From CAKVLG01 sp045637805 (GTDB lineage: Bacteria > Bacillota > Clostridia > Christensenellales > UBA1242): a DNA stretch of 64,000 bases. Shown here piece by piece: positions 57,201 to 64,000 of this stretch (within the stretch, counting starts at the first letter, position 1; every line of letters starts with the position of its first letter). The notes beneath the pieces are model-generated. The model was not told the origin of the DNA. It ran no database searches and saw only the letters and a list, made by a program, of their open reading frames with translations. Where the stretch lies: contig JAZUAE010000001.1 of assembly GCA_045637805.1 (NCBI GenBank), positions 1 through 64,000 on the forward strand, read 5' to 3'. The position numbers and the translations under genes are program-made.

Positions 57201-59321
57201 TTATTCCTCTTCAGTTTTATTTTCTTTTTTTATTTCTTCCTTGCGGCTATAATCACATTTTTTGCAAAGAAAAACTTTTGTATTTTTAAATGGTCTTATT
57301 ATTAAATCAACACCACATTTTGGACATTTTTCGTTGGCTGGGATATCCCAAGACTTATAATCGCAATCAGGATAACCTGAACAACCATAGAACACTTTGC
57401 CACGTTTTGATTTGAGTTTTAACAAATCTTTACCGCAGCTTGGACAACTGCCAACAACTTCCACTTCAGATTTTTCACCATCTAAAGGTTTTGTGTTTTT
57501 ACATTTCGGATAGTTTGGACAAGCTAAGAATTTACCAAATTTACCCTCTCTAATAACCATGTTTGCACCACATTTGTCACAAACAATATCGGTTTCTTCA
57601 ATAGAAGACTTATCTTTATAATCGCTACTAAACGCAGCTTTAAGTTCTTTTTCAAAATCGACATAAAAATCACCAACAACTTTTTGCCAGATTTTTCCAC
57701 CAAGTTCAATATCATCAAGTTTTTCTTCCATATCAGCAGTAAAGCCAACGTCCATTATATCTGAGAAGAAAAGAACTAATAAATCACAAACTTTTCTTCC
57801 AAGTTCAGTAGAAATAAGTGCTTTACCTTCTTTCTCAACATATTTACGATTTAATATCGTATTTACGGTCTGAGAGTATGTTGCAGGTCTACCGATACCC
57901 TTCTCTTCCATTGCTTTTACAATAGTAGATTCATTATATCGAGCAGGTGGCTTTGTAAACTTTTGTTCAGGCTTAGTTTCCTGTTTTAATAAACGATCCC
58001 CTGTCTCAATTTTAGGAAGAGTTGCCGCTGTATCGTCATTATCATCATTTTCAACAGTTGTTGTGTAAACAGCTGTATAACCATCAAAAATAGGAGTTCT
58101 TCCTGTAGTTTTAAACTTATGACCTGCGGCCTCAATGTCAACACTAAGTGAATTGTATGTCGCGTCACTCATTTGGCTAGCAACAAATCTATCATAAATA
58201 AGCTTATATAATTTATAAGCATTCTTATCTATTTTATTTTTTAAGCTTTCTGGTGTTCTGGATAAACTAATAGGCCTTATAGCTTCGTGACCATCTTGAA
58301 CACCCTTTTTGTTTTTGTAAACTCTAGGCTTTTCTGGAACATACTTCTCGCCATATTTTTCAGTTATGTAATCTAAAGCCATTTTTTGAGCTTCCGGAGA
58401 TACACGAACCGAGTCTGAACGGATATATGTAACAAGTGGAGTTTTACCTTCTCCAACAATGTCTACACCTTCGTACAAGTTTTGAGCAACTTGAGTTGTA
58501 AGCTTTAGATTAAAACCAAGCTTATTACCTGCTTCTTGTTGCATTGTTGGTGTAGTAAAAGGAGCTGATGGGTGCGATGCCGTAACGCTCTTTTTTACGT
58601 TTGTTGCAATAAAGTCCGCACTATTTATATCTGACAATATTTGATCCATCTGCTCTTTATTTTTAACTTTTTTATCTTTACCGGCAGACAAAGTAGCTTT
58701 TATAATTTCATCTGAACCATCTTTTTTAAGTTTAACCTCAAGTGTCCAGTATTCTTCTGGTTTAAAGTTCTCAATCTCACGATCTCTATCTACAATCAAT
58801 CTAAGTGTTACGGATTGAACTCTTCCCGCTGAAAGACTCGTAGCAATACCCTGAATCTTTCTTTTTAAAAGTGGAGAAATTTTGTAACCCACTAATCTAT
58901 CAAGAACACGTCTTGCTTGTTGAGCATCAACTAAATTTATATCGATAGCTCTCGGTTTTTCAAGTGCAGCTTTAACAGCTTTATCACTAATTTCATTAAA
59001 AGTTACACGACACGCCTCATTCTCATCTATGCCCAAAATGTTTGCTGCGTGCCAAGCTATAGCTTCACCTTCACGGTCAGGGTCAGTTGCGATTAATATA
59101 CTTTCAGCATTCTTTGCTTCTTTTAGTAGATTGTTAACAACTTTCTTTTTATCTTCCATAATTTGATAATTTGGTTCAAAATTATTGTCAACATCGACAG
59201 CAAGGCCACGAACAGGTAAATCTCTAATATGCCCAAAAGTTGGAATAACTTTATATTCGTTTCCCGCATACTTTTGAACACTGGATTGTTTTGCTGGTGC
59301 CTCGATTAAAATTAACTTCAT
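57201..59321 (-). CDS. topA: DNA topoisomerase I
   Basis: A 706-residue type IA topoisomerase. It starts with a Toprim domain (LILIEAPAKQSSVQKYAG, TDPDREGEAIAWH). The catalytic tyrosine lies in PLVTYIRSDSVRVS, a slight variant of the usual TYMRTDS. Three C-terminal zinc ribbons follow (CDKCG...CPNYPKC, CPSCG...CSGYPDC, CPKCG...CKKC). It relaxes negative supercoils. The first residues EAPAK differ from the usual ESPAK. It lies between dprA and trmFO as in other Firmicutes. Confidence 0.97.
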   Translation of the reverse strand: MKLILIEAPAKQSSVQKYAGNEYKVIPTFGHIRDLPVRGLAVDVDNNFEPNYQIMEDKKKVVNNLLKEAKNAESILIATDPDREGEAIAWHAANILGIDENEACRVTFNEISDKAVKAALEKPRAIDINLVDAQQARRVLDRLVGYKISPLLKRKIQGIATSLSAGRVQSVTLRLIVDRDREIENFKPEEYWTLEVKLKKDGSDEIIKATLSAGKDKKVKNKEQMDQILSDINSADFIATNVKKSVTASHPSAPFTTPTMQQEAGNKLGFNLKLTTQVAQNLYEGVDIVGEGKTPLVTYIRSDSVRVSPEAQKMALDYITEKYGEKYVPEKPRVYKNKKGVQDGHEAIRPISLSRTPESLKNKIDKNAYKLYKLIYDRFVASQMSDATYNSLSVDIEAAGHKFKTTGRTPIFDGYTAVYTTTVENDDNDDTAATLPKIETGDRLLKQETKPEQKFTKPPARYNESTIVKAMEEKGIGRPATYSQTVNTILNRKYVEKEGKALISTELGRKVCDLLVLFFSDIMDVGFTADMEEKLDDIELGGKIWQKVVGDFYVDFEKELKAAFSSDYKDKSSIEETDIVCDKCGANMVIREGKFGKFLACPNYPKCKNTKPLDGEKSEVEVVGSCPSCGKDLLKLKSKRGKVFYGCSGYPDCDYKSWDIPANEKCPKCGVDLIIRPFKNTKVFLCKKCDYSRKEEIKKENKTEEE

Positions 59322-59329
59322 ATCTACCT

Positions 59330-60418
59330 CTAATTTTGTTTTATACCGATGTAAAAATTACCCGGCAATTTTTTAATTAAACCATTAATTTCCATTATTG
59401 TCAACTTTCTTAAGAGAAATTTTGACTCTAATTTTGTGATATTAGATATTTCATCTAAGCTTTTTTCCTCACCTAAGCAGGCTGCCAAAATTATGACTTC
59501 GTCATCATCTAGCGCACTTGTAGTTGCTTCATTTTTTTGTAACTGATATTTAACCCCAAGCCTTGCACAAATCTTTTCAGAACTTATGGTAAAAGTTTCA
59601 GGAAACTGCTCAATTAAAAAGTTTGAGCCTTCAGATTTTTGTGAATTAACATTACCTGGCACAACAAACAATTCTCTACCATTATCTATTGTATAATTCG
59701 CAGTAGAAATTGTTCCACTTTTTAGTCCAGCCTCAACAATAAGCGTGCCTTTTGAAAGTAAACTCATTATTTTATTTCTTTCCAAAAATGAAAATTTCAA
59801 TGCAGACTTATAAGGCGGATAAGTACTCATCACAAGTCCACCATTTTTAACAATCTTTCTTGCAAGTTCTGTATGGTCTTCAGGATAAATTTTATCCAAA
59901 CCACCAGCTAAGAAAGCTATCGTTTTACCCTTTGCAGCGAGCGTAGTTTTTGCAACGATTGAGTCAATACCGTATGCTAAGCCAGACATTGTAACCAGTC
60001 CCGCGCCTACCAAATCTTTAGTAAATTTTTCCGCAGCCCACTCACCATAGTTTGTTGGCATTCTACTTCCAACAATTGTAATTATATTTTTTGTAAGTAA
60101 AGTTTTATCACCAACATAGTAAACAACTAAAGGATATTCTTCACTACATTTAAGTGCTATAGGATAATCATTATCTTCACAAAGAATATATTTCATACCC
60201 ATATTATGTAGTTTCTTAACATATTTATCTATATTTTTAGGTTCAAGTTCAGTTTTTAATTTTTCAAATTTCTCTTCACCTAAAATTTCCAAACACTGAG
60301 AAGATTTTGACACAAGTATACTAAGGATAGAATTATTCTTATCCTTTATCCCCATAAGCAGTTTGTATTTCTTACAAGGTATACCAAACTTAGATAATAT
60401 CAATATCTCTCTATTCAT
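59330..60418 (-). CDS. dprA: DprA, RecA loader in DNA uptake
   Basis: A 362-residue protein with the DprA Rossmann-like core: TIVGSRMPTNYGEWAAEKF, SGLAYGIDSIVAKTTL, TIAFLAGGLDKIYPEDH, FLERNKIMSLLSKGTLIVEAG (short: LERNKIMSLLSKGTLIVEA), SGTISTANYTIDNGRELFVVPG. N-terminal helical and C-terminal winged-helix parts flank it. DprA protects incoming single-stranded DNA and loads RecA in natural transformation; many non-competent bacteria keep it. It follows comM by 8 bases. Confidence 0.95.
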   Translation of the reverse strand: MNREILILSKFGIPCKKYKLLMGIKDKNNSILSILVSKSSQCLEILGEEKFEKLKTELEPKNIDKYVKKLHNMGMKYILCEDNDYPIALKCSEEYPLVVYYVGDKTLLTKNIITIVGSRMPTNYGEWAAEKFTKDLVGAGLVTMSGLAYGIDSIVAKTTLAAKGKTIAFLAGGLDKIYPEDHTELARKIVKNGGLVMSTYPPYKSALKFSFLERNKIMSLLSKGTLIVEAGLKSGTISTANYTIDNGRELFVVPGNVNSQKSEGSNFLIEQFPETFTISSEKICARLGVKYQLQKNEATTSALDDDEVIILAACLGEEKSLDEISNITKLESKFLLRKLTIMEINGLIKKLPGNFYIGIKQN

Positions 60419-60426
60419 TGATCCCT

Positions 60427-61953
60427 CTATATATGCAATTTTTCAATATTTCTAAAACTTATTGCCTCCGCAACGTGCTCAACCTGGATATTTTCACTTG
60501 CTTCAAGGTCAGCAATCGTTCTGGCAACTTTAAGTATTCTATTATATCCACGCATAGATAAATGAAACTTATCAAAGGCATTTTTTATCAAAGCTTCACC
60601 CATCTCATCAAGCTCACAATATTTGCGAATAAGTTTGCTCGACATTTTAGCATTGCAATATATTTTTTCACCCGCAAAACGCTCAAGTTGAATTTTACGT
60701 GCAGCATTAACACGCGCCCTCACCTCTGCACTTGTTTCTTCTTTAGATTGATCCTTCAAATCATAGAAAGATACTCTATCAACGTCAATCTTCAAGTCTA
60801 TTCTATCAAGGAGTGGTCCAGATATTTTTTTCATATACTTAGAAATCATACTAGGTGAACAAGTACATTCCAAGTCTTTTGAACCATAATTTCCACAAGG
60901 ACATGGATTCATACTTGCAACCAGTATAAAATTTGCCATATATTCAACTGTAGACGCTGCTCTAGCAACAGTAATAACGCCATCTTCAAGTGGCTGACGC
61001 AAACTTTCTAGTGTGTTTCGCTGATATTCTGGGAGTTCATCTAAAAATAGCACTCCGTTATGTGCAAGACTTATTTCTCCAGGTCTTGCGTCTCTTCCAC
61101 CACCAGTAAGTGCAACTGTTGACGCAGTATGGTGTGGAGATCTAAATGGTCTATTAGTAACTATACCTTTATTTAAGTCTAACACGCCTGCAACACTATG
61201 AATTTTTGTAATTTCAAGAGCTTCCTCTTTGGTTAGTTCTGGAAGTATTGATGGCACACACTTAGCAAGCATAGTTTTACCACTACCAGGAGGTCCAACC
61301 ATTAATATATTATGTCCACCACTAACAGCTATCTCAAGAGCACGTTTTGCTGCATACTGCCCTTTAACTCTAGACAAATCCTCACCAAATGAGCCTTGCC
61401 CATTATATTTCCATTCTTGATACTTAATAGGCTCCATCTGAATATTTCCACTTAAAAATGATGATACGTCTGATAAATCTTCGAATGCAAAGCAAGAAAT
61501 CTCACCTATGAAACTTGCCTCCTTACTATTGCCTTTAGGAATTATAAAATGTGTATAACCAAGCTCCCTTGCAGATATTATAAGTGGTAATAAACCATTA
61601 ACTGTTCTAACTTTACCATCAAGCCCAAGCTCACCGATAAACACATACTTTTGTGCATTTTCATAATTGATTTGTCCTAAAGCTGAAAGGTATGCAACCG
61701 CTATTGCAAGGTCAAATGCTGGTCCCTCTTTTTTAGCAAACGCAGGTGCAAGGTTGACTGTAATTTTACCATTAGTAAACTTAAATCCTGAGTTGGAAAT
61801 TGCCGACCTTACCCTTTCTTTAGATTCCTTTACTGAGGCATCTGGAAGTCCAACAATATCAAAGTGTGGTTGTCCACTAGAAACGTCCACCTCCACATCT
61901 ATAGGGAGACCTATTAAACCAGATAAACCAAAACTTTTAACTTTTGCTAACAT
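60427..61953 (-). CDS. comM: ComM/YifB family AAA+ ATPase (Mg-chelatase-like)
   Basis: A 508-residue protein: N-terminal lon-like domain (GLPIDVEVDVSSGQPHFDIVGLPDASVKESKERVRSAI; short: FDIVGLPDASVKESKERV), Walker A GPPGSGKTML, HHTASTVALTGGG (family motif), GVLFLDELPEY (Walker B) and a C-terminal sensor region with RGYNRILKVARTIADLE. ComM drives branch migration during DNA uptake and recombination. The frame opens 12 codons earlier, but ATG 61953 has GGAGAG at a good distance. Has a likely own promoter. Confidence 0.94.
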   Translation of the reverse strand: MLAKVKSFGLSGLIGLPIDVEVDVSSGQPHFDIVGLPDASVKESKERVRSAISNSGFKFTNGKITVNLAPAFAKKEGPAFDLAIAVAYLSALGQINYENAQKYVFIGELGLDGKVRTVNGLLPLIISARELGYTHFIIPKGNSKEASFIGEISCFAFEDLSDVSSFLSGNIQMEPIKYQEWKYNGQGSFGEDLSRVKGQYAAKRALEIAVSGGHNILMVGPPGSGKTMLAKCVPSILPELTKEEALEITKIHSVAGVLDLNKGIVTNRPFRSPHHTASTVALTGGGRDARPGEISLAHNGVLFLDELPEYQRNTLESLRQPLEDGVITVARAASTVEYMANFILVASMNPCPCGNYGSKDLECTCSPSMISKYMKKISGPLLDRIDLKIDVDRVSFYDLKDQSKEETSAEVRARVNAARKIQLERFAGEKIYCNAKMSSKLIRKYCELDEMGEALIKNAFDKFHLSMRGYNRILKVARTIADLEASENIQVEHVAEAISFRNIEKLHI

Positions 61954-61971
61954 ATTTTCTCTCCACAAATC

Positions 61972-62001
61972 ATTGTAACAAATATTCAATCTACTTGTAA
62001 A
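61972..62001 (-). promoter_or_regulatory. Probable promoter of comM-dprA-topA
   Basis: TTTACA (61996-62001) and TACAAT (61972-61977) with an 18-base spacer on the minus strand, just downstream of the rplS terminator. An alternative pair TTGACT-16-TAGATT lies slightly upstream. Confidence 0.55.
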
Positions 62002-62027
62002 CCTTTTTAAGTCAATTATTTAGCAAT

Positions 62028-62050
62028 AAAAAACCTCGGCATTGCCGAGG
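62028..62050 (-). terminator. Terminator of rplS
   Basis: CCTCGGC (62034-62040) pairs with GCCGAGG (62044-62050), a GC-rich 7-bp stem with a three-base loop followed by TTTTTTATTG on the minus strand. Confidence 0.9.
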
Positions 62051-62056
62051 AATAAA

Positions 62057-62401
62057 CTATTTTGCTTCTTTAATTTTAGCTTTCTTACCAGATAAATCTC
62101 TAAGGTAATATAATTTAGCTCTTCTAACTTCGCCTCTCTTAACGATTTCAATGCGATCAATCTTTGGTGAGTGAAGTGGGAATGTTCTTTCAACTCCTAC
62201 GCCGAAAGAAACACGTCTAACTGTAAATGTTTCTCTAATACCGCCGTTTTTACGAGCTATAACCACGCCTTCGAATGCTTGTAATCTTTCGCGAGTACCT
62301 TCAATAACTTTAACATATACCTTAACAGTATCACCAACATTAAAAGCAGGAACATCAGCGCGCATACCTTCTTTTTCAATCTGCTCTAATACATTGCTCA
62401 T
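62057..62401 (-). CDS. rplS: 50S ribosomal protein L19
   Basis: A 114-residue ribosomal protein: DTVKVYVKVIEGTRERLQAFEGVVIARKNGG (short: EGTRERLQAFEGVVIARK), then TFTVRRVSFGVGVERTFPLHSP and KLYYLRDLSGKKAKIKE. It has its own strong promoter, leader and terminator, i.e. it is transcribed alone here. In many bacteria it is the last gene of rpsP-rimM-trmD-rplS; those partners are not next to it in this window. Confidence 0.97.
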   Translation of the reverse strand: MSNVLEQIEKEGMRADVPAFNVGDTVKVYVKVIEGTRERLQAFEGVVIARKNGGIRETFTVRRVSFGVGVERTFPLHSPKIDRIEIVKRGEVRRAKLYYLRDLSGKKAKIKEAK

Positions 62402-62480
62402 ATATTTTTGCCTCCCTTTTAGTATGATAAGTGTTCATGCTAGCTCAATGGCGCAGAGGACCACTTAATAATTTTCTTGG
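62402..62480 (-). promoter_or_regulatory. Leader RNA of rplS, possibly autoregulatory
   Basis: About 75 bases between the predicted start of transcription and the rplS ATG. AAGTG (complement of 62462-62466) pairs with CACTT (62429-62433) and encloses a GC-containing segment with smaller pairings. AGGGAGG precedes the ATG. A regulatory L19 leader is known in some Firmicutes; whether this one belongs to it needs a covariance search. Confidence 0.4.
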
Positions 62481-62483
62481 AAT

Positions 62484-62512
62484 ATTCTAACACATAAACA
62501 TCGATATATCAA
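62484..62512 (-). promoter_or_regulatory. Sigma-A promoter of rplS
   Basis: TTGATA (62507-62512) and TAGAAT (62484-62489) with exactly 17 bases between on the minus strand. It lies in the gap after yraN and explains how rplS is expressed alone. Confidence 0.8.
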
Positions 62513-62557
62513 GTGTTTTTTTAAAAAAATCGACATTTTTTATTTGCATCATTTTTC

Positions 62558-62986
62558 TTAAAATATATCTTTGATGTGCGTAATATCTTTGTCTATAATC
62601 GAAACTATATCAAATCGCATACTTTGACCACTGATTCCATATTCCGCCATAAATTTGCTTGCACCAGTGTATAAGTGCTTTTGTTTAAAAGAGTTAACCG
62701 CCTCAAAAGGCTCACCAAAAACCTTATTTGTCCTAGTTTTTACCTCTACAAAGACCAAGATATTTTTCATGTTTTTTATAATATTGCTGCGGAGCTCTTT
62801 TTTTACTTTACCTGCCAAAATCTCAGCATCTAACTCTTTAATTTGAACCTTTACAGGATCTATGAAAATTAGGTCAATTTCGCTCCCTTTTACTTTGTAA
62901 TTTCTTTCAACAAAAACATAACCAAGTTTTTTTAAATATTCTTCTGCTAAAGCTTCACCGATCTTTCCTTTGTCTATGTTACGCAT
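62558..62986 (-). CDS. yraN: YraN/UPF0102 family endonuclease-like protein with an insertion
   Basis: A 142-residue protein with the nuclease-like core of UPF0102: KIGEALAEEYLKKLGYVFVERNYKVKGSEIDLI (short: GEALAEEYLKKLGY and GSEIDLIF with E36 and D38) and ILVFVEVKTRTNKVFGEPFEAV (E81, K83). In typical YraN the E-x-D and E-x-K motifs are only about 13 residues apart; here a 30-residue charged stretch (about 44-74) separates them. The function of YraN is poorly known, perhaps DNA repair. The ATG overlaps the rnhB stop by 8 bases. Confidence 0.88.
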   Translation of the reverse strand: MRNIDKGKIGEALAEEYLKKLGYVFVERNYKVKGSEIDLIFIDPVKVQIKELDAEILAGKVKKELRSNIIKNMKNILVFVEVKTRTNKVFGEPFEAVNSFKQKHLYTGASKFMAEYGISGQSMRFDIVSIIDKDITHIKDIF

Positions 62987-63602
62987 TCTTATTTTCCTTT
63001 AAAAATTTGATAAACGTTTGCCTGTGAACAGGTGTTGCTCCATACTGCTTTAATGCTTGTATATGAACTGCTGTTCCATAACCTTTATGTTTTGCAAAAC
63101 CATATTCTGGATACCTTGTATCCAGTTCTACCATAAATCTATCACGAGTGACTTTTGCAACAATACTTGCCGCTCCTATAGAGTAACTAAGAGCATCACC
63201 TTTTATTATAGCTTTTTCAGGAACATTGATTTGAAGCCCGTCAAGCGCATCTACTAGAACAATATCTGGCTTTATTTTTAAATTATTAATTGCATTTGTC
63301 ATACATTTTTTAGTCGCTTGCAAAATATTTATTTCATCAATTACTTTCTCATCAACAAATTCAATGCTTACAGCAATGGCTTTTTCTAGAATTTTATCAT
63401 AGAGTAATTCACGTTTCTTTTCGGATAATTTTTTGCTATCATCTATGCCTTCGATTATTTCATCAAGAGGCATAATAACTGCAGCACAAACAACAGGACC
63501 AGCTAAAGGTCCACGACCTACTTCATCTGCACCAGCAATAAGATTATATCCTTGGCTTACAAGCTCTTTTTCATACTTTAATTTGTCTATTATGTCACGC
63601 AT
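62979..63602 (-). CDS. rnhB: Ribonuclease HII
   Basis: A 207-residue enzyme removing RNA from RNA-DNA hybrids and single ribonucleotides. AGADEVGRGPLAGPVVCAAVI (catalytic DEVGRG), LVDALDG, SYSIGAASIVAKVTRDRFM and GYGTAVHIQALKQYG (short: AASIVAKVTRDR, HKGYGT) are typical. It lies between rbgA and yraN, the usual Firmicutes order. Confidence 0.97.
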   Translation of the reverse strand: MRDIIDKLKYEKELVSQGYNLIAGADEVGRGPLAGPVVCAAVIMPLDEIIEGIDDSKKLSEKKRELLYDKILEKAIAVSIEFVDEKVIDEINILQATKKCMTNAINNLKIKPDIVLVDALDGLQINVPEKAIIKGDALSYSIGAASIVAKVTRDRFMVELDTRYPEYGFAKHKGYGTAVHIQALKQYGATPVHRQTFIKFLKENKNA

Positions 63603-63606
63603 AGCA

Positions 63607-64000
63607 CTACTCCAAAGATATACGGCCTATTCTACCACTTCTAAAGTCAGAAATAATCATTTTTCCCAAACGTAAATAATCAACTTCTCCACGAGCAAGA
63701 CAACCCATATTTTTTCCAACTGTATCGTAGATATCTATTTCCTCGCCGTCTAAATTTGTAAGACGATATCTTTCTTTAATAGCATTTGGTGCAATTTTTA
63801 AAAGCTTTTTGAATAGCTTAAAACCAACTTCTTCTAAATCTAAAATATCATCTTTGATTGAACCTATATATGCTAAAGTGTCCGCAACATATTGTTCTTT
63901 CATGTCTGGAAGTAATACACCTGGCGTATCTAGCATAACAAAATCGTCACCAGCTTTAACCCAACTTGAAGACCTTGTAACTCCGGCCTTATCCCCAACC
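63607..64000 (-). CDS. rbgA: RbgA/YlqF ribosome-assembly GTPase, partial (N-terminus outside window)
   Basis: The last 131 codons of a circularly permuted GTPase needed for 50S subunit assembly. At the window edge the frame reads VGDKAGVTRSSSWVK, i.e. the segment after the P-loop, followed by FVMLDTPGVLLPDM (G3 motif DTPG) and the helical C-terminal domain. The frame is open to 64000 without a start, so the gene continues beyond the window. Followed by rnhB after 4 bases. Confidence 0.92.
   Translation of the reverse strand, partial: VGDKAGVTRSSSWVKAGDDFVMLDTPGVLLPDMKEQYVADTLAYIGSIKDDILDLEEVGFKLFKKLLKIAPNAIKERYRLTNLDGEEIDIYDTVGKNMGCLARGEVDYLRLGKMIISDFRSGRIGRISLE

Noticed and set aside
59330..61953. 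dprA and comM as evidence of a competence locus
   Set aside because: Both are widely conserved housekeeping-type genes in this location in non-competent Firmicutes; no comE, comF or comG genes are in the window.

Overview
This window looks like a piece of the core chromosome of a low-GC, endospore-forming member of the Firmicutes (Bacillota), most likely class Clostridia and probably an anaerobe. The base composition is strongly AT-rich and ribosome binding sites are AGGAGG-like. Promoters of the TTGACA-17-TATAAT type occur throughout. Sporulation genes lie among housekeeping operons in Clostridium/Bacillus order: spoIIIA, spoIVB, a spo0A-like gene, spoIIM, dacF and gerW. A rubrerythrin supports an anaerobic lifestyle. 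I cannot name a genus.

Layout. 1-330 holds a three-tRNA operon (Asp, CAT-anticodon Ile2/Met, Pro) with its promoter. 0.4-3.7 kb holds an ABC-F ATPase and, divergently, gpsA and tspO, the only protein genes on the plus strand. 3.7-12.4 kb is the only accessory-looking part. It contains an orphan 504-aa protein, a relic of a second tspO 3' end, tex, a NUDIX hydrolase, and a four-gene operon encoding a methyltransferase-nucleoside phosphorylase fusion, a GNAT acetyltransferase and two different putative zinc metallopeptidases. tRNA-Thr(CGT) and rubrerythrin follow.

From 13 kb to the end almost everything is on the minus strand in long, tightly packed operons. 13.2-20.1 kb has plsC, a BaiN-like flavoprotein, rluB, a D-Ala-D-Ala carboxypeptidase, gerW, DUF2953, scpB, scpA and an M50 protease. 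20.1-33.6 kb is sporulation plus recombination: dacF, spoIIM, spo0A-like, spoIVB, recN, xseB/A, nusB, an unknown membrane protein, an Asp23-family protein and spoIIIAH-AA. 33.6-49.2 kb carries translation and envelope genes: efp, nfo-like, truB, nrnA, rbfA, infB, ylxQ, ylxR, nusA, rimP, a polC remnant, rseP, cdsA, uppS, frr, tsf and rpsB. 49.2-64 kb has two DUF1292 genes, ruvX, a small membrane protein, nifU/nifS, trx, hisS, hslUV, trmFO, topA, dprA, comM, rplS, yraN, rnhB and the 3' part of rbgA.

The window contains no prophage, insertion sequence or CRISPR array that I can see. What is unusual is in the details. At the polC locus a gene keeps only the N-terminal/OB part and the proofreading exonuclease, with a sliding-clamp-like motif. 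RseP carries a duplicated extracytoplasmic insertion. SpoIIIAF is reduced to 56 residues. The Spo0A-like regulator has lost its phosphorylation pocket. The IscU-type scaffold lacks its third cysteine. Several sporulation start codons lie so close to a predicted -10 box that leaderless mRNAs are likely. pyrH and dxr are absent from the operons where they usually sit. All function calls rest on motif recognition and gene order; no database search was run.
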